Shown: piece after piece, positions 10,990 to 22,608 of the stretch
Layout: every line of letters starts with the position of its first letter
Numbering within the stretch: the stretch's first letter is position 1
From: Alopecurus myosuroides
Lineage: Eukaryota > Streptophyta > Magnoliopsida > Poales > Poaceae
Assembly: GCA_028641055.1 (NCBI GenBank)
Contig: CM054060.1
Coordinates: 315,337,682 to 315,401,681 of the forward strand
Length of the DNA stretch: 64,000 nucleotides
Direction: 5' to 3'
The notes under the pieces: generated by a model
The model's input: the letters and a program-made list of their open reading frames with translations, nothing else
The model's database searches: none
Told to the model about the DNA's origin: nothing
Program-made: the position numbers and the translations under genes

Positions 10990-12552
10990 GCTTGAGAGAG
11001 AACCCATGCAAATGCCCGCTCCTAAGTAGATATCTCTCCCCCTTTGGCATCAAGATACCAAAACAGGGGGAGACCGATGCTAATGCCCCTATGATCACTA
11101 GGAGGAGTTATCCATGCTTGGGGGATGGGCGCGACGGCGAGAGCTGGTGACCTCTTCTCTTGGTTCCTCATTAGACCATTCGATGATCTTGCCCTTGGAA
11201 TCCTAGGCTTGCCACTTGTCCCAGTTGGTGATGCTATCTTGCACCGGGGACTCCACAGATTCGCCACCATCACGACAAAACTGACGCTCTGCCGGTGCTG
11301 CCTTGCGGTGTTTAAGCTCCTTGTCATAGTGAAGTTCCCATTGATGCTGCTCAATCTTCTTGTTCACTCGGAACACCTTCTTGAGAGCCCGAGCCATCCA
11401 CTTGAAAGCATTGTCAAAGGAGGAGGACGAGAGGGACCACCTTCTTCTTCTTCAACTTCCTCGTCAATGATTACCCGTGGCTTGTCCTTGCCTTTGCGAG
11501 CAGCAGGAGTGGGATGGTCAATAGGCTCGGTGTGGTCCTTAATGAGAAGACGTTTCTCCGTGTGTGGGATCCAATTAGTGTCATCAAGAGGATCTTACGG
11601 GAACTTGTTCTCCCACACATTCAACATGATCTTCATTATGAAAGGCCCAAAGAAAGCGTTCTTCCTTTGCACACTGACATTCCAGAGTTCATTCCAAAGA
11701 TAGTCAAGTGCGTTGAGCTTCTGAGTCATGCTAGAGAGACGCTTCTCATGAGTAAGAAGCATGAGATTCTTGAGGAAGCCTTGGATCTCATCAATGTTCC
11801 CCGCCTTGGGGTTGATCGTCTCTCGATAGATGCGGAGCATAATATCATAAGTGGGGGTAGAGACCTTTGACAAACCCAACATGAAACTTCTTCCAGTGAT
11901 AGAGAGGAGTGAGTTGATCCTTAGAGAGTGATTGAGTATTGGTAGCATGAACACGGAACCATCCACTTTCAAACTCCTCGCCACCAGCAAAAGGTCCATG
12001 ATCCGGGTAACCGCCAAGGATAACCCCAACCTCGGATCACTTGATGGTGAGTTTCTGTCCCTTAGTCATCCAAATGAGATGACTCTCCATTTCATTGGAA
12101 AGGTGTACAGTAGCCAAGAACTCACACACCAATCCCTCATCATAATCTTGTTGGACTTGCATAATGGGAGCAAGGCCGAATGCATCAACAATCTCGAGTG
12201 CTTCTCCAAAGTAATCCGGCTTCCTCTCCATGTGACCAAAGTTGATGGTGTGTTGAGGGGCAACATTCTCCTTGGGCTTCCTCATAAGGATCTCATGATA
12301 AATTTGAGATTGAAAACAATGTGGAAGTGTGGGTCCTTACCCCGGAACTGTGGCAGCAAGCGGTTGCGATCAACAACATAGGGGTTTCTCTCGACGAGTC
12401 TCCAAGAACACTGCCTCGGAAACTTGAGAGGCAGATTTTTCTTTGTGAGGCAAAGTCTTCTCGAGAGCTCGGAATCTTGACTTGCGCTTGGGCTGAGATG
12501 GATCCAAAGTCTCCTCAATTTCATCAACCCTTGGATCCTTCCCACTAGTCAC
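10990..12552 (-). pseudogene. Extra 3' coding region of the Copia element (degenerate)
   Basis: Between RNase H and the polypurine tract, the minus strand holds decayed coding sequence in several frames. The most open stretch is 12285-12037 (about 82 codons), with readable pieces at 12552-12370 and 11397-11203. It includes a Lys/Arg/Ser-rich N-terminal part, a stretch with a GLVCEFLATVHL-like run near 12140, and a charged helical C-terminal part. SIRE/Maximus-type Copia elements carry an additional ORF here, sometimes described as envelope-like or matching a plant transposon protein domain. I see no signal peptide or clear membrane segment. Many stops and frameshifts make it non-functional. 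Identity rests on position and general composition. Confidence 0.45.
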
Positions 12553-13911
12553 GCTCTTGGAACGAGTTCCCTTGCCCTTGGATCCGGAGGCGCCTATGAA
12601 AGAGATATAGCAAGAAAATCATGAAGAATAGGTAAATGTTCAAGTTTATATGACGCACAAATCCGAGAAACCAAGAGATGAGGAATATTAGGGATGAATA
12701 ACAAGGGGTTAGGGCACATGAAAAAATCCACCCTAAGAACCAAAGTGATTCATGCCTAATACTCACAATCTAGGTTTCTAGGGTTCGTACTCGTGATTTC
12801 CTACTCCCAAACCTAAATCCCACATCCAGATGTGAAGAACATGTGGCTCCTAGTGCTTCCCCATCCATCAACTATATGGGAGAGAGAGAGAGCATACATA
12901 CCCGCATCCATGGTGGAAGTAGAGGGAGGAGGGAGAGCCTGGAGCGGTCCAAGACAAGGAGGAGGGCCTCCCGGCGGTGGAGCGCTCTTCCCGGCGGCGA
13001 GACATGGGAGGCGGCGGTGGTTTGGAGGAAGACGAGGGAGGGCGAGTGGGGGATTAAGATTTGGATCTTGTTGACCCCCGCTCGCCCTAGATCTTATTCC
13101 GTAGAACCGCAGCGGGCGGAGCCTCCGGTGGTTTCACCGGAGGTTCCGCCCCTTATCCACGAAGCGCTGCGCAGTACTTATCCGCTGGGCGAATTTCGCA
13201 CCAGCGGAGGTACCGGTGGGCTTCGGTGGACAGGTGCAGCGGAACCTCCGGTGGTTTCACCGAAGCCTCCACCAGACCCAATCTGAGAACGCTAAGATAA
13301 AAAAACAAGAACATTCAGATAGAGATAGTCTTTTGGGAAAAGGGAGCTTGGGTTTGGAAGATTGTAACTGGCATACGAGAGACATTACTCGATGCGGGTT
13401 CGCAAGATGCAAAAGAATAAAAACCGAAACCGCACAAGTTGTCAAGGGGAAATAGTATTTGCGTGAAAGAGCCAAAAATAAAAACAACTCCGTAAGTAGG
13501 AGGTTGGTGGCCATGGCCACCGTGTTTGAGTGTGTACTTTGGCACCGCGAAGATGTATCTTGGGTCCAAGAGTACCACTCACAATTAAGCACAATGAGTC
13601 ACAAAATGACTAGATATGCAATGAAGTATTGATTTTCGCATAATAAGAGGAGTGTATACTCATGAGTTGAGTAACACTCCCCCTATGTCCATGCCTACAT
13701 CCAAACCTAATAACACATATAATGAAGGTACGCATGCAAAGTTTCAAGTGAAGTTGGATGAATCGATGACATTTAGTTCATTCCTCAAAGCTCGAAATCT
13801 TGGTTCATCAAGGGCCTTCGTGAAGATATCCGCAAGTTGATCCTTGGTGGACACATATGAGAGATCAATATCACCCTTCTCAACATGATCCCGAATGAAA
13901 TGATGACGGAT
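12553..13911. other. Copia internal spacer between RNase H and the 3' coding region
   Basis: No coding region can be supported apart from the GC-rich repeat patch at 13100-13270. The rest looks like untranslated Copia sequence. Confidence 0.5.
13100..13270. repeat. LTR-like GGAGCCTCCGGTGG repeats in the Copia internal region
   Basis: Units such as CCTCCGGTGGTTTCACCG appear twice (about 13122-13139 and 13248-13265), with related GGAGGTTCCGCC. They match the repeat array of the LTRs but lie about 2.4 kb inside the element. Confidence 0.7.
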
Positions 13912-15671
13912 CTAAATGTGCTTCGTCTTGGAATGAAGAACAGGGTTATAGGCGATCTTGATAGAACCCTCATTGTCACAAAGAAGAGGCACCTTGTCAA
14001 AGTGAATACCATAATCCTTAAAGGTTTGCATCATCCAAAGCAATTGGGCACAACAACTTGCCGCGGAGATATACTCGGCCTCGGTGGTGGAGAGCAATGC
14101 AGTTTTGCTTCTTTGAAGACCAACACACTAAGGAGCGGCCACGGAATTGGCAACCCCCGGAGGTGGACTTCCTATCCGTCTTCTCTCCCGCATAATCCGC
14201 ATTTGAATACCCAAAACGCTGAAAACTTGAACCCTTGGGATACCAAAGACCAAAATTTGGGGTATGAACCAAATATCAAAAGATTCCTTTCACCACTTCC
14301 AAATGACTTTGCCTCAGAGAGGTTTGAAACCTTGCACATTTACCTACACTATACATGATATACGGTCTATATGCACAAAGGTAGAGCAAAGATCCAATCA
14401 TGGAGCGGTATACCTTTTGATCTACCTCTTTACCGTTGGGGTCGGGTTTCAAGTCAGTGGTTGTGGACATGGGAGTCTGCATAGGCTTGGCATAATGCAT
14501 ATTGAATCTCTTGAGCATGTCTTGAGTGTATTTGGCTTGTTTGATGAAATTTCCTTCATGATATTTATTCACTTCAAAGCCAAAGAAAAACTCCAATTCT
14601 TCCATCATAGACATCTCAAACCTATCGGTCGTAAGATTGCAAAACTCCTCGTTGAACAAAGTGTTAGTAGACCCAAAAATGATGTCATCCACATAGAGTT
14701 GGCATATTAATAAGTCACATCCAAACGTCTTGGTAAAGAGGGTGGGATCGATTAAACCAACATTAAACCCACGATCCACTGGAAACTCTTTAAGGTGCTC
14801 GTACCACACACGTGGAGCTTGTTTAAGTCCATAGAGTGCCTTGTCGAATTTATAGACATGATCGGGGTGGTTGGGATCCTCGAAACCCGGAGGTTGCTTG
14901 ACATATACTAACTCATTAATGGGACCATTTAGGAAAGCACTCTTAACATCCATTTGTTGTAACTTGAAATTATGATGAGATGCATAAGCAAGTAAGATGC
15001 AAATGGATTCAAGACGAGCTACGGGGGCAAAGGTTTCACCGAAGTCAATACCTTCGACTTGAGAAAACCCTTGAGCCACCAATCTTGCCCTGTTGCGAAT
15101 GACAATACCATCTTTGTCTTTGTTGTTCTTGAACACCCATTTGGTGCCAATAACATTCTTGCAATCCTTGGGTCTTGGAACTAACTTCCACACTTTGTTG
15201 CGCTCGAAGTTATTGAGTTCATCATGTATGGCTTCAAGCCAATCTTGATCTTCGAGTGCTTCATAGACCTTCTTGGGTTCAAAGAAGGAGAAAAAAGCAT
15301 GACCCTTGCTAAAATCCTCCAATTGCCTCCTAGTGACAACTCTTCCACAAACTTGCCCAAGTATCTTGTCCTCCGTGTGACCTGCTCGTTCAAGATTCTC
15401 TAGCCTTCTCTTTTCTCTACGAGCTAACATCTCCTCCAAAGATTTCTTGGATATAGCTTGAGAGTCACCTTCTTCATCGGAGACTTTTCCATCTTCATCT
15501 CGTCTTTGATCAACAATGGGTGAAGGATCACCACTAGTTGAGCTCTCTCAACAATGATAGGACCTTGATCATGATTAGGATGAGTAGCTTGGCCTTGATC
15601 ACTAGCTTGGCCTTGATTGCTCGTTTGACCTTGATCATTAGCTTGAGGGCTTGGTGTATCTTATTGAGCAG
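13912..15671 (-). pseudogene. Copia reverse transcriptase and RNase H (5' part of RT region to element 3' side)
   Basis: The minus-strand frame 15439-14276 (387 codons) is a nearly complete RVT_2 domain. [11 protein letters not shown] lies at about residues 101-111, the first catalytic Asp in [12 protein letters not shown] (D164), [10 protein letters not shown] at 201-210 and [11 protein letters not shown] at 249-259, which holds the catalytic Asp pair. A usually acidic position reads RPYIMYSV (Tyr at about 360). A frameshift near 14270 moves to 14272-14018, with RNase H motifs KSTSGGCQF and WSSKKQN; a second shift leads to 14097-13912 (TEAEYISAASCCAQ, KTKHI). This module copies the RNA genome and degrades it in the virus-like particle. 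The upstream linker to integrase is cut by the nested LTR element at 15677. Two frameshifts make it inactive. Confidence 0.85.
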
Positions 15672-15676
15672 CTTGT

Positions 15677-17099
15677 TGATGCATGTAAAATGCATACATG
15701 AACTTTGCATGTTATTACTTGTTTTTCCTACATATTAGCAACTTATATTCATGTTTTATAATGATTTGGGGGATTTTCTGAACAATCCCCCTTCTTTTGG
15801 TTCTAACCCTGTTTTTTCAGAAAACGTACTTTTTAGTGTTTCAGACTTTCCGGGAGCTTCGGGACTCCAAAAAGGGCAAGGCCAAAGAGCACGGTTCAGA
15901 ATTTTCGAGACGAAGACCATGGGAAAAAGTAGAGGGCCAAAAGGCCAACCAGGTGGAAAAGAGGAACCTCCACGCGGCCAGATTCCTTGCCCGCGTGTGG
16001 GGCCCCTTTTTGCCCCCGTGGCTCCGATGCCGTCGATCTTTCTTCTCCCGAGTGTCTCGTGACCTAAAAACGACTATATAAAGGGTCCCCTGGCCTTTTC
16101 AAGAAGGAGGCGGTGCCGAGAGACGAAACCACGAAACAGAGAGACAGAAGGCTGCCGCCGGAGAAGATTGGAGGGGGGAAACGCCGCCGGGATCACCCCC
16201 GGAGGGCTCCACCCCCCTCCGGCGTGTTCATCATCAACATCTACAGCAAGATCAGCTGCATCTCTCCACTGTAATCTCTTGGCAAACACGATGTATGATG
16301 CAATACTATATTCCCTTGATGTATTGTGTCTCCCCGTCTATGTTTGAGTAGTGAATTGTTCTTGGCAATGGTGAAATAGTTCGTTGATTGGTTGCATACA
16401 AGTTTGTTATCTTCTATGATTGTCTTTATGTACAATATATGAGTGCACTCATATGTTGGGGATGCATGTAAGGTGATCACCGGTAGCATAATGGAGTGGT
16501 GGTGACTTGGGAGTGACAGTAACCTGAGACCGAGCCACAAAGTTAAGTTATTGGGGGATATATATAGGGGACCTTAGAACGTAAGGCTATGGTGGGACTT
16601 TATGTCTTAATCAATCTTGTGCAGTCATTTACTTGGCCACATGATCCATCATAAGGGGTTGTAGATCATTTACTTGAATATACCTATTCATGGCTCCTTC
16701 CTAGAAGAAACAACTAAGACTAAAACATGTGCTTCACTAATTGTGACAACCACACGAACGAAACACCTATTGCTAGAACACTTGCTCCCTTGAGATACTT
16801 GAGATATTTGCTGCTTGCTACTTGTGAAACTTGCTTAGAAACTTGCTTTAGAAACTTGCTTTAGGATTACTTGCATTTTAAACTTGCTTCACTAGTTACT
16901 AGACAAACCACACTCCACGTCACTTGCTTTTAATTAGTTAGTTCCTTTTAGTCAAACTTATTGATTTGCATAAACAGCCATATAAGAGGGTTATAGGGCT
17001 TTAGAGAATAAAAAGCTTACCTTCAGCTCCTCGTGGGTTCGACACTCAAATACTTATCGAAAGGTACTACAATTGATCTCCTGCACTTGGGAGTCATCA
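15677..17099 (+). repeat. 5' LTR of the nested element
   Basis: 1423 bp, TGATG...CATCA ends. TATATAAA at 16075-16082 followed by a GC-rich leader marks the likely promoter. Confidence 0.92.
16075..16082 (+). promoter_or_regulatory. TATA box of the nested 5' LTR
   Basis: TATATAAAGGG in the LTR middle, with a purine-rich, GC-rich transcribed leader after it. The same box is at 21578-21585 in the 3' LTR. Confidence 0.6.
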
Positions 17100-17109
17100 A
17101 GCACTTTTC

Positions 17110-17127
17110 TGGCGCCGTTGCCGGGGA
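17110..17127 (+). other. Primer binding site, tRNA-Asp
   Basis: TGGCGCCGTTGCCGGGGA, complementary to the 3' end of plant tRNA-Asp, 10 bp after the 5' LTR. Confidence 0.85.
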
Positions 17128-17202
17128 GCGTTGTGCTAAGCTTTTATTCTTGTTTGCATTGCATACTAACATATAAAACTAAAACACAAAAAAAATTATA
17201 AT

Positions 17203-17940
17203 ATGGAAAACAACCAAACAATTTTAGAACTGTATAATATCTACCTTGAATTAGGACATGAAGTGTTTGAGGAGAAATTGAAAAATTATTTGCACAACAA
17301 TCATATTTGTGCTAGTACTAATTCCTTGAACACCTTTATTGCTAAGGAAAACCTTGAGCTTGGGGAAGTTTGTCTTGATGAATATGATACTTTTAGTCCC
17401 CCTACTATTGAGGATAAAAATGATATACTTGATGATTCTATGGAAAGTTTTAAGCTTGGGGAAGTTGGTTTTGATGAGCATGATATTTCTAGTTCCCCAA
17501 GCTTGGAGGAGAAAATTCACTTTGATGATACTATGCCTCCTATATATGATGATTGCAATGAAAATTATGAATGTTTAACTCCCACTATCACTAATGAGGA
17601 TTTTACTTATGTGGAGAGTAGTGATTCTTTTATGCATGTGGATCATGATAAGAATGTTTTATGTGATATTCATATTGTTGAATCTATTCATGATGCTACT
17701 GAAAATTATTATGAGAGAGGGAAACATGGTTACACATATTTCAACAATATTAAGTTTTCCCTCTTTATGCTGAAAGTATTGAAGTTGCACTTGATCTACC
17801 TTTCTATGCTTGCTATTATGTTCTTATTTTATTTGTTTCATTACAAAATGCCAATGCATAGGAAAGTGGTTAGACTTAAAAATAAATTGTTTAATACTTT
17901 TTGGTGTGTTCCTTATGCTTTAATTTCCTATTCGGTTTGA
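17203..17940 (+). CDS. Uncharacterised acidic protein with C-terminal membrane segment (nested LTR element)
   Basis: An intact ORF of 245 codons, ATG at 17203, 104 bp after the LTR and just past the primer site, so it could be translated from the genomic RNA. The N-terminal 50 residues look helical. Residues about 50-115 hold two imperfect acidic repeats (LELGEVCLDEYD... and FKLGEVGFDEHD...). The next 60 residues are acidic with many Asp, Asn and Tyr. Residues about 185-215 form a long hydrophobic run (LFMLKVLKLHLIYLSMLAIMFLFYLF in outline), followed by a basic tail (KMPMHRKVVRLKNK). That pattern predicts one membrane span with a positively charged flank. I see no gag zinc knuckle and no enzyme motif. 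It could be a gag-derived remnant or an acquired gene; I do not recognise a family. It is notable for staying open in a neighbourhood where nearly all else is broken. Confidence 0.5.
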   Translation: MENNQTILELYNIYLELGHEVFEEKLKNYLHNNHICASTNSLNTFIAKENLELGEVCLDEYDTFSPPTIEDKNDILDDSMESFKLGEVGFDEHDISSSPSLEEKIHFDDTMPPIYDDCNENYECLTPTITNEDFTYVESSDSFMHVDHDKNVLCDIHIVESIHDATENYYERGKHGYTYFNNIKFSLFMLKVLKLHLIYLSMLAIMFLFYLFHYKMPMHRKVVRLKNKLFNTFWCVPYALISYSV

Positions 17941-20900
17941 GCACACATTTATGTCTTTTCAACATGTAAAATACCTTTACCTACTGTTATCTATCATTTA
18001 TTTTAAGATTTTCATTTTATAATTTTTTTGGGAAAGTAAATGAGAAGGATGAGTAATGGAGAAGTTGGGGTCGACCTTGAACATGTGTTGTTCATGCCAA
18101 TGAAACCATTGCAAAGTCTCTATCATTAAAACTTTTTCCAAAGCTAAAAACAATAAAAATATTAGTTCACTACTGTAACATCACATTTCTGTCTTATTTC
18201 TCATCATAAATGGCAAGAATAATCTTATATGAGAGATAGGATTAAACAATAGTAACTAGCTGTCCAGAAAACAGATTCCTGAACTTCACTGCGAAAAATG
18301 TTTAAAATCACATAAGTGGAATTTTTACCTGGTAATTTACGACAGAAATATTTAGTTATCACTACATATTTCATTAGTTTTAAGTTTTCTGATTTGAGCA
18401 ACTTAAGTGCCTCTAAAAATTCACTCTTTACAGGCTGTTCAGTTTTTGGCCGATTATGTCTTTATTTTGCATTGCTCTCATTACTTGTGTTTTGTGTGGT
18501 TCTTTTGATCAAGGATCAATGCACAACTGTAGTAACAATAGTTAATATTTAGAATCAACTCATGATGTGTCTTTGTTGTACCTATGTGGATTTTATTTAT
18601 GGAGGCACTAACCCCTCTAATCAAGTTTTATGTTGAGATTTGTGTAAGAAGAATTTTTCAGGAGGAAGAGTTGAGTGAGATGAACAAAGATCAAGAGGGA
18701 AAACCAATCAAGATTGGGGATGTACCCCTGGGATCACCCTACATGTATCAAATAATTACAAGAATCCAAGCTTGGGGATGCCGAGCCACCTCACTCCAAC
18801 CATCATGATGTTAAGTAAGTAAAGCCTAGCTATATGGCTATAAAGAGAGCGCTTTATGGGAGGCAACCCGATTGTTTTTGTTTGGATTTTCCTAGTGTCC
18901 TCTTTCTGTCTCAAGAGATTAGTTTTTGTTGTTTTAATTCTGGATTTTTCAATAAAGAGTCAAGTCAAACCCATTTGGACTTATAAGTTGCTATCCTAGT
19001 GCATGAAATTTCTGTTTCAGCACGAGTCTGCTCACCGTATGATTTTACGTTTTTTTATTGGTATGTAGGATTGAGCTAATTTTTTAGTATGTTCTGCAAC
19101 TTTTTGTCCTCTGTAAGCACAAAAATTGGCTTAATTTTTTGATGAGTCTAGCTTAGGGAAAAACGTTCGTTTTGCTGCTGTTGCTTTTCTGGACAGATTC
19201 TGCCTTCTTTTGTTTTATGCACTCTTTGGGCTTGGGAATCGAATTTCCATGATTCTTTCAAGAAAGAGAGTGAACATACAACATAATGAACCTTATTTTC
19301 TATCTACTGGAGCATTTTATTTGGAATTTTGCACAGCAAACATGTGATTCTTTTGTCCTTGCTAATCTCACCCCACAGAAAAAGAATGGGAGAAACATGT
19401 TTTGTGAAGTTTTTTCACAGGGAATAGAGGAGCTGCGCCTCAAGACATACAAGAATGGTGAAATCCATAAGCTTGGGGATGTGATGAACACCCCACTGGA
19501 GCTACACTCTTTTGGTTAGCACACGTCTACTTTCTGTTTTTCTAAGCAAAGCATTTATCATAGAGACTTGAAGCGTCTAGTTTTTGTTTTTATTTTTGTT
19601 TTGATAAGACCACACCCATCATTTTATATGAGATTGAGCTACTGGAGTTTGGGGTTGGAATGTATTGTATGCTAGTATTATGACTTGGAATAGGGATGCC
19701 ATGGTTGATTTGAAGAGCTACATATGTTTGCATGATTTATAGGATTTTTATGTGTAGAAATTTGCAATAATGTTGTCTTGAGCTATCTCTTATTCATGTC
19801 CTTGATGTTAATTGCTGGTTTATTTAGTTTATCATGAAATGAGTAGTTATATGGACATATGCATGCATAGTATCTGGTCAACTATCTCCCTCTTGCTAGC
19901 CAAAAGAGTAAAAATTCCAACAAGTATAAACTTGTTTCCAACACCCTTTAGCCAAGTATTTCCAGCGATTCCACCATATCTACCTATTAGCTTCAGAGCT
20001 ATTCCGAGTATGTTCACCATGTTATAGTGTCATTTATGTTCTAAATTAAGATATTCACTTTATTAATTGTCATGAGCTGAATTTGGGATAGGACTCTCAT
20101 GAACTTTTGAATGCACACCTTTACTTTTCATTGCACTTAATAAACATGACCCAATAACGGGAGCTAAAAGTTTTGCGTTTGACAAGTGTTTGGTTGAGAG
20201 CTAACTATAGACGTGTATCACTGGAAAACTTTCAACATTGCACAAAAATTTACATTTGGTTGATATCATGTACTTTTGTTTTTGGACTCCTGCCATGTCG
20301 AAATGAAATAGAGGAATAGTAAGTTTTGATGAGTAAGTATATTTATGACTAGAGAAACGCATTGGGCCGCTAACCCAAGCCATGCTTGATCATGGTGGAA
20401 ATTTACTTACAGCTAGAGTGGACTCGACAAACACATCCTACAATAAAATAATAAGCTATGCATATAGTGAATGAAACAAAAAAGGATGATGAGTCTACTC
20501 CGTTTGTTCATCTTGTCATTGTGACATGGGCTGGTTTCCATGTCATGGGGCAAGAGGTACCTCTTTGTGGTTCTCTATGATGTCATTAATACTTATTATG
20601 ATTGTACAAAGCTTATTAGGAATCTTAAGTTGAGTAATCATGGAGTAGGTTTTCACACTCACGGGGCATGAGGCATTCAACCAACACCTTGTCAATCACA
20701 TTACTTAAACATTCACAATTTAAGATGCTAGTGATAAAGGGGCAATGAGAGTCTTAGACCAATGGATGCCACATTTGAATTAGTAATTTTAGTTGAATAA
20801 TTTAGAGGCTAAATAAGACTTGATCATGTTTTACCTCTACTCAATTTTCTCCAAAGTGTCAACCATATTTTCTATTTTCCATTATGCTATTCTTTGACCA

Positions 20901-21165
20901 ATATAGGATTTTATTTTTCATTTTGTGTATGCATTTGGTCCATAGTGCTTTTATTTCATTATACACTTTGTGAACTTTCATGAAGCATCTTTGCTTGCAT
21001 ATTTGATATTTCTTATAACATGAATTGTATGTTGCTACTCATCTACATTATGAATCATTTGATTATATGTAGCATGAATAATCTTCTTTGATATTCCATG
21101 ATTGTTTTAAAATGAAAAGTCCATGTTAGTTTTATCACCTTCATACTAGAGGACGAGTATGGGTT
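17941..21165. other. Internal non-coding region of the nested element
   Basis: AT-rich sequence without a supported gene. Short open stretches at 18584-18808 and 19286-19519 each contain AAGCTTGGGGATG, so they look like repeats of element sequence, not genes. GGGAGGCAACCCG at 18858-18870 is a phrase I associate with Triticeae Athila-type elements. Confidence 0.55.
18768..19481 (+). repeat. Dispersed AAGCTTGGGGATG motif
   Basis: The 13-mer occurs at 18768-18780 and 19469-19481 and again as the polypurine tract at 21166-21178. The shorter AAGCTTGGGGA is at 17452-17462 and GAGCTTGGGGA at 17356-17366, inside the ORF. Confidence 0.8.
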
Positions 21166-21179
21166 AAGCTTGGGGATGT
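21166..21179 (+). other. Polypurine tract of the nested element
   Basis: AAGCTTGGGGATGT directly before the 3' LTR at 21180, in the usual place for plus-strand priming. Confidence 0.7.
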
Positions 21180-22603
21180 TGATGCATGTAAAATGCATAC
21201 ATGAACTTTGCATGTTATTACTTGTTTTTCTTACATATTAGCAACTTATATTCATGTTTTATAATGATTTGGGGGATTTTCTGAACAATCCCCCTTCTTT
21301 TGGTTCTAACCCTGTTTTTCCAGAAAACGTACTTTTTAGTGTTTCAGACTTTCCGGGAGCTTCGGGACTCCAAAAAGGGCAAGGCCAAAGAGCACGGTTC
21401 AGAATTTTCGAGACGAAGACCATGGGTCAAAGTAGAGGGACAAAAGGCCAACCAGGTGGAAAAGAGGACCCTCCACGCGGCCAGATTCCTTGGCAGCGTG
21501 TGAGGACCCCTTTTTTCCCCGTGGCTCCGATGTCGTCGATCTTTCTTCTCCCGAGTGTCTCGTGACCTAAAAACGACTATATAAAGGGTCCCCTGGCCTT
21601 TTCGAGAAGGAGGCGGCGCCGAGAGACGAAACCACGAAACAGAGAGACAGAAGGCTGCCGCCGGAGAAGATCGGAGGGGGGAAACGCCGCCGGGATCACC
21701 CCCGGAGGGCTCCACCCCCCTCCGGCGTGTTCATCATCAACATCTACAGCAAGATCAGCTCCATCTCTCCATTGTTATCTCTTGGCAAACACGATGTATG
21801 ATGCAATACTATATTCCCTTGATGTATTATGTCTCCCCGTCTATGTTTGAGTAGTGAATTATTCTTGGCAATGGTGAAATAGTTCGTTGATTGGTTGCAT
21901 ACAAGTTTGTTATCTTCTATGATTGTCTTTATGTACAATATATGAGTGCACGCATATGTTGGGGAATGCATGTAAGGTGATCACCGGTAGCATAATGGAG
22001 TGGTGGTGACTTGGGAGTGACAGTAACCTGAGACCGAGCCAGAAAGTTAAGTTATTGGGGGATATATATAGGGGACCTTAGAACGTAAGGCTATGGTGGG
22101 ACTTTATGTCTTAATCAATCTTGTGCAGTCATTTACTTGGCCACATGATCCATCATAAGGGGTTGTATATCATTTACTTGACTATACCTATTCATGGCTC
22201 CTTCCTAGAAGAAACAACTAAGACTAAAACATGTGCTTCACTAATTGTGACAACCACACGAACGAAACACCTATTTCTAGAACACTTGCTCCCTTGAGAT
22301 ACTTGAGATATTTGCTTCTTGCTACTTGTGAAACTTGCTTAGAAACTTGCTTTATAAACTTGCTTTAGGATTACTTGCATTTTAAACTTGCTTCACTAGT
22401 TACTAGACAAACCACACTCCACGTCACTTGCTTTTAATTAGTTAGTTCCTTTCAGTCAAACTTATTGCTTTGCATAAACAGCCATATAAGAGGGTTATAG
22501 GGATTTAGAGAATAGATAGCTTACCTTCAGCTCCTCGTGGGTTCGACACTCAAATACTTATCGAAAGGTACTACAATTGATCTCCTGCACTTGGGAGTCA
22601 TCA
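21180..22603 (+). repeat. 3' LTR of the nested element
   Basis: 1424 bp, nearly identical to 15677-17099. The small differences include single-base changes in the leader near 21420-21520. Confidence 0.92.
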
Positions 22604-22608
22604 CTTGT

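Larger units (their letters stand above)
15677..22603 (+). mobile_element. Non-autonomous LTR retrotransposon (LARD-like, tRNA-Asp primer), TSD CTTGT
   Basis: 6927 bp with LTRs 15677-17099 and 21180-22603, which begin TGATGCATGTAAAATGC and end GGGAGTCATCA. The flanks CTTGT (15672-15676 and 22604-22608) are identical. The primer site TGGCGCCGTTGCCGGGGA matches tRNA-Asp, as in Athila-lineage Gypsy elements. There is no protease, RT, RNase H or integrase, and only one sizeable ORF (17203-17940), so mobility must depend on another element. The two LTRs differ at only a few dozen positions by eye, so the insertion is fairly recent compared with the decayed Copia around it. Confidence 0.9.

Noticed and set aside
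11125..11703. 192-codon plus-strand open frame in the Copia body
   Set aside because: It is antisense to the element's decayed 3' coding region and lacks any family signal.
17110..17127. Possible tRNA gene piece
   Set aside because: Only the acceptor/T-arm complement is present right after an LTR, so it is a primer site, not a tRNA gene.
18584..19519. Two ORFs of 74 and 77 codons in the nested LTR element
   Set aside because: They contain the dispersed AAGCTTGGGGATG motif, differ in start context and show no domain, so they are more likely non-coding element repeats.
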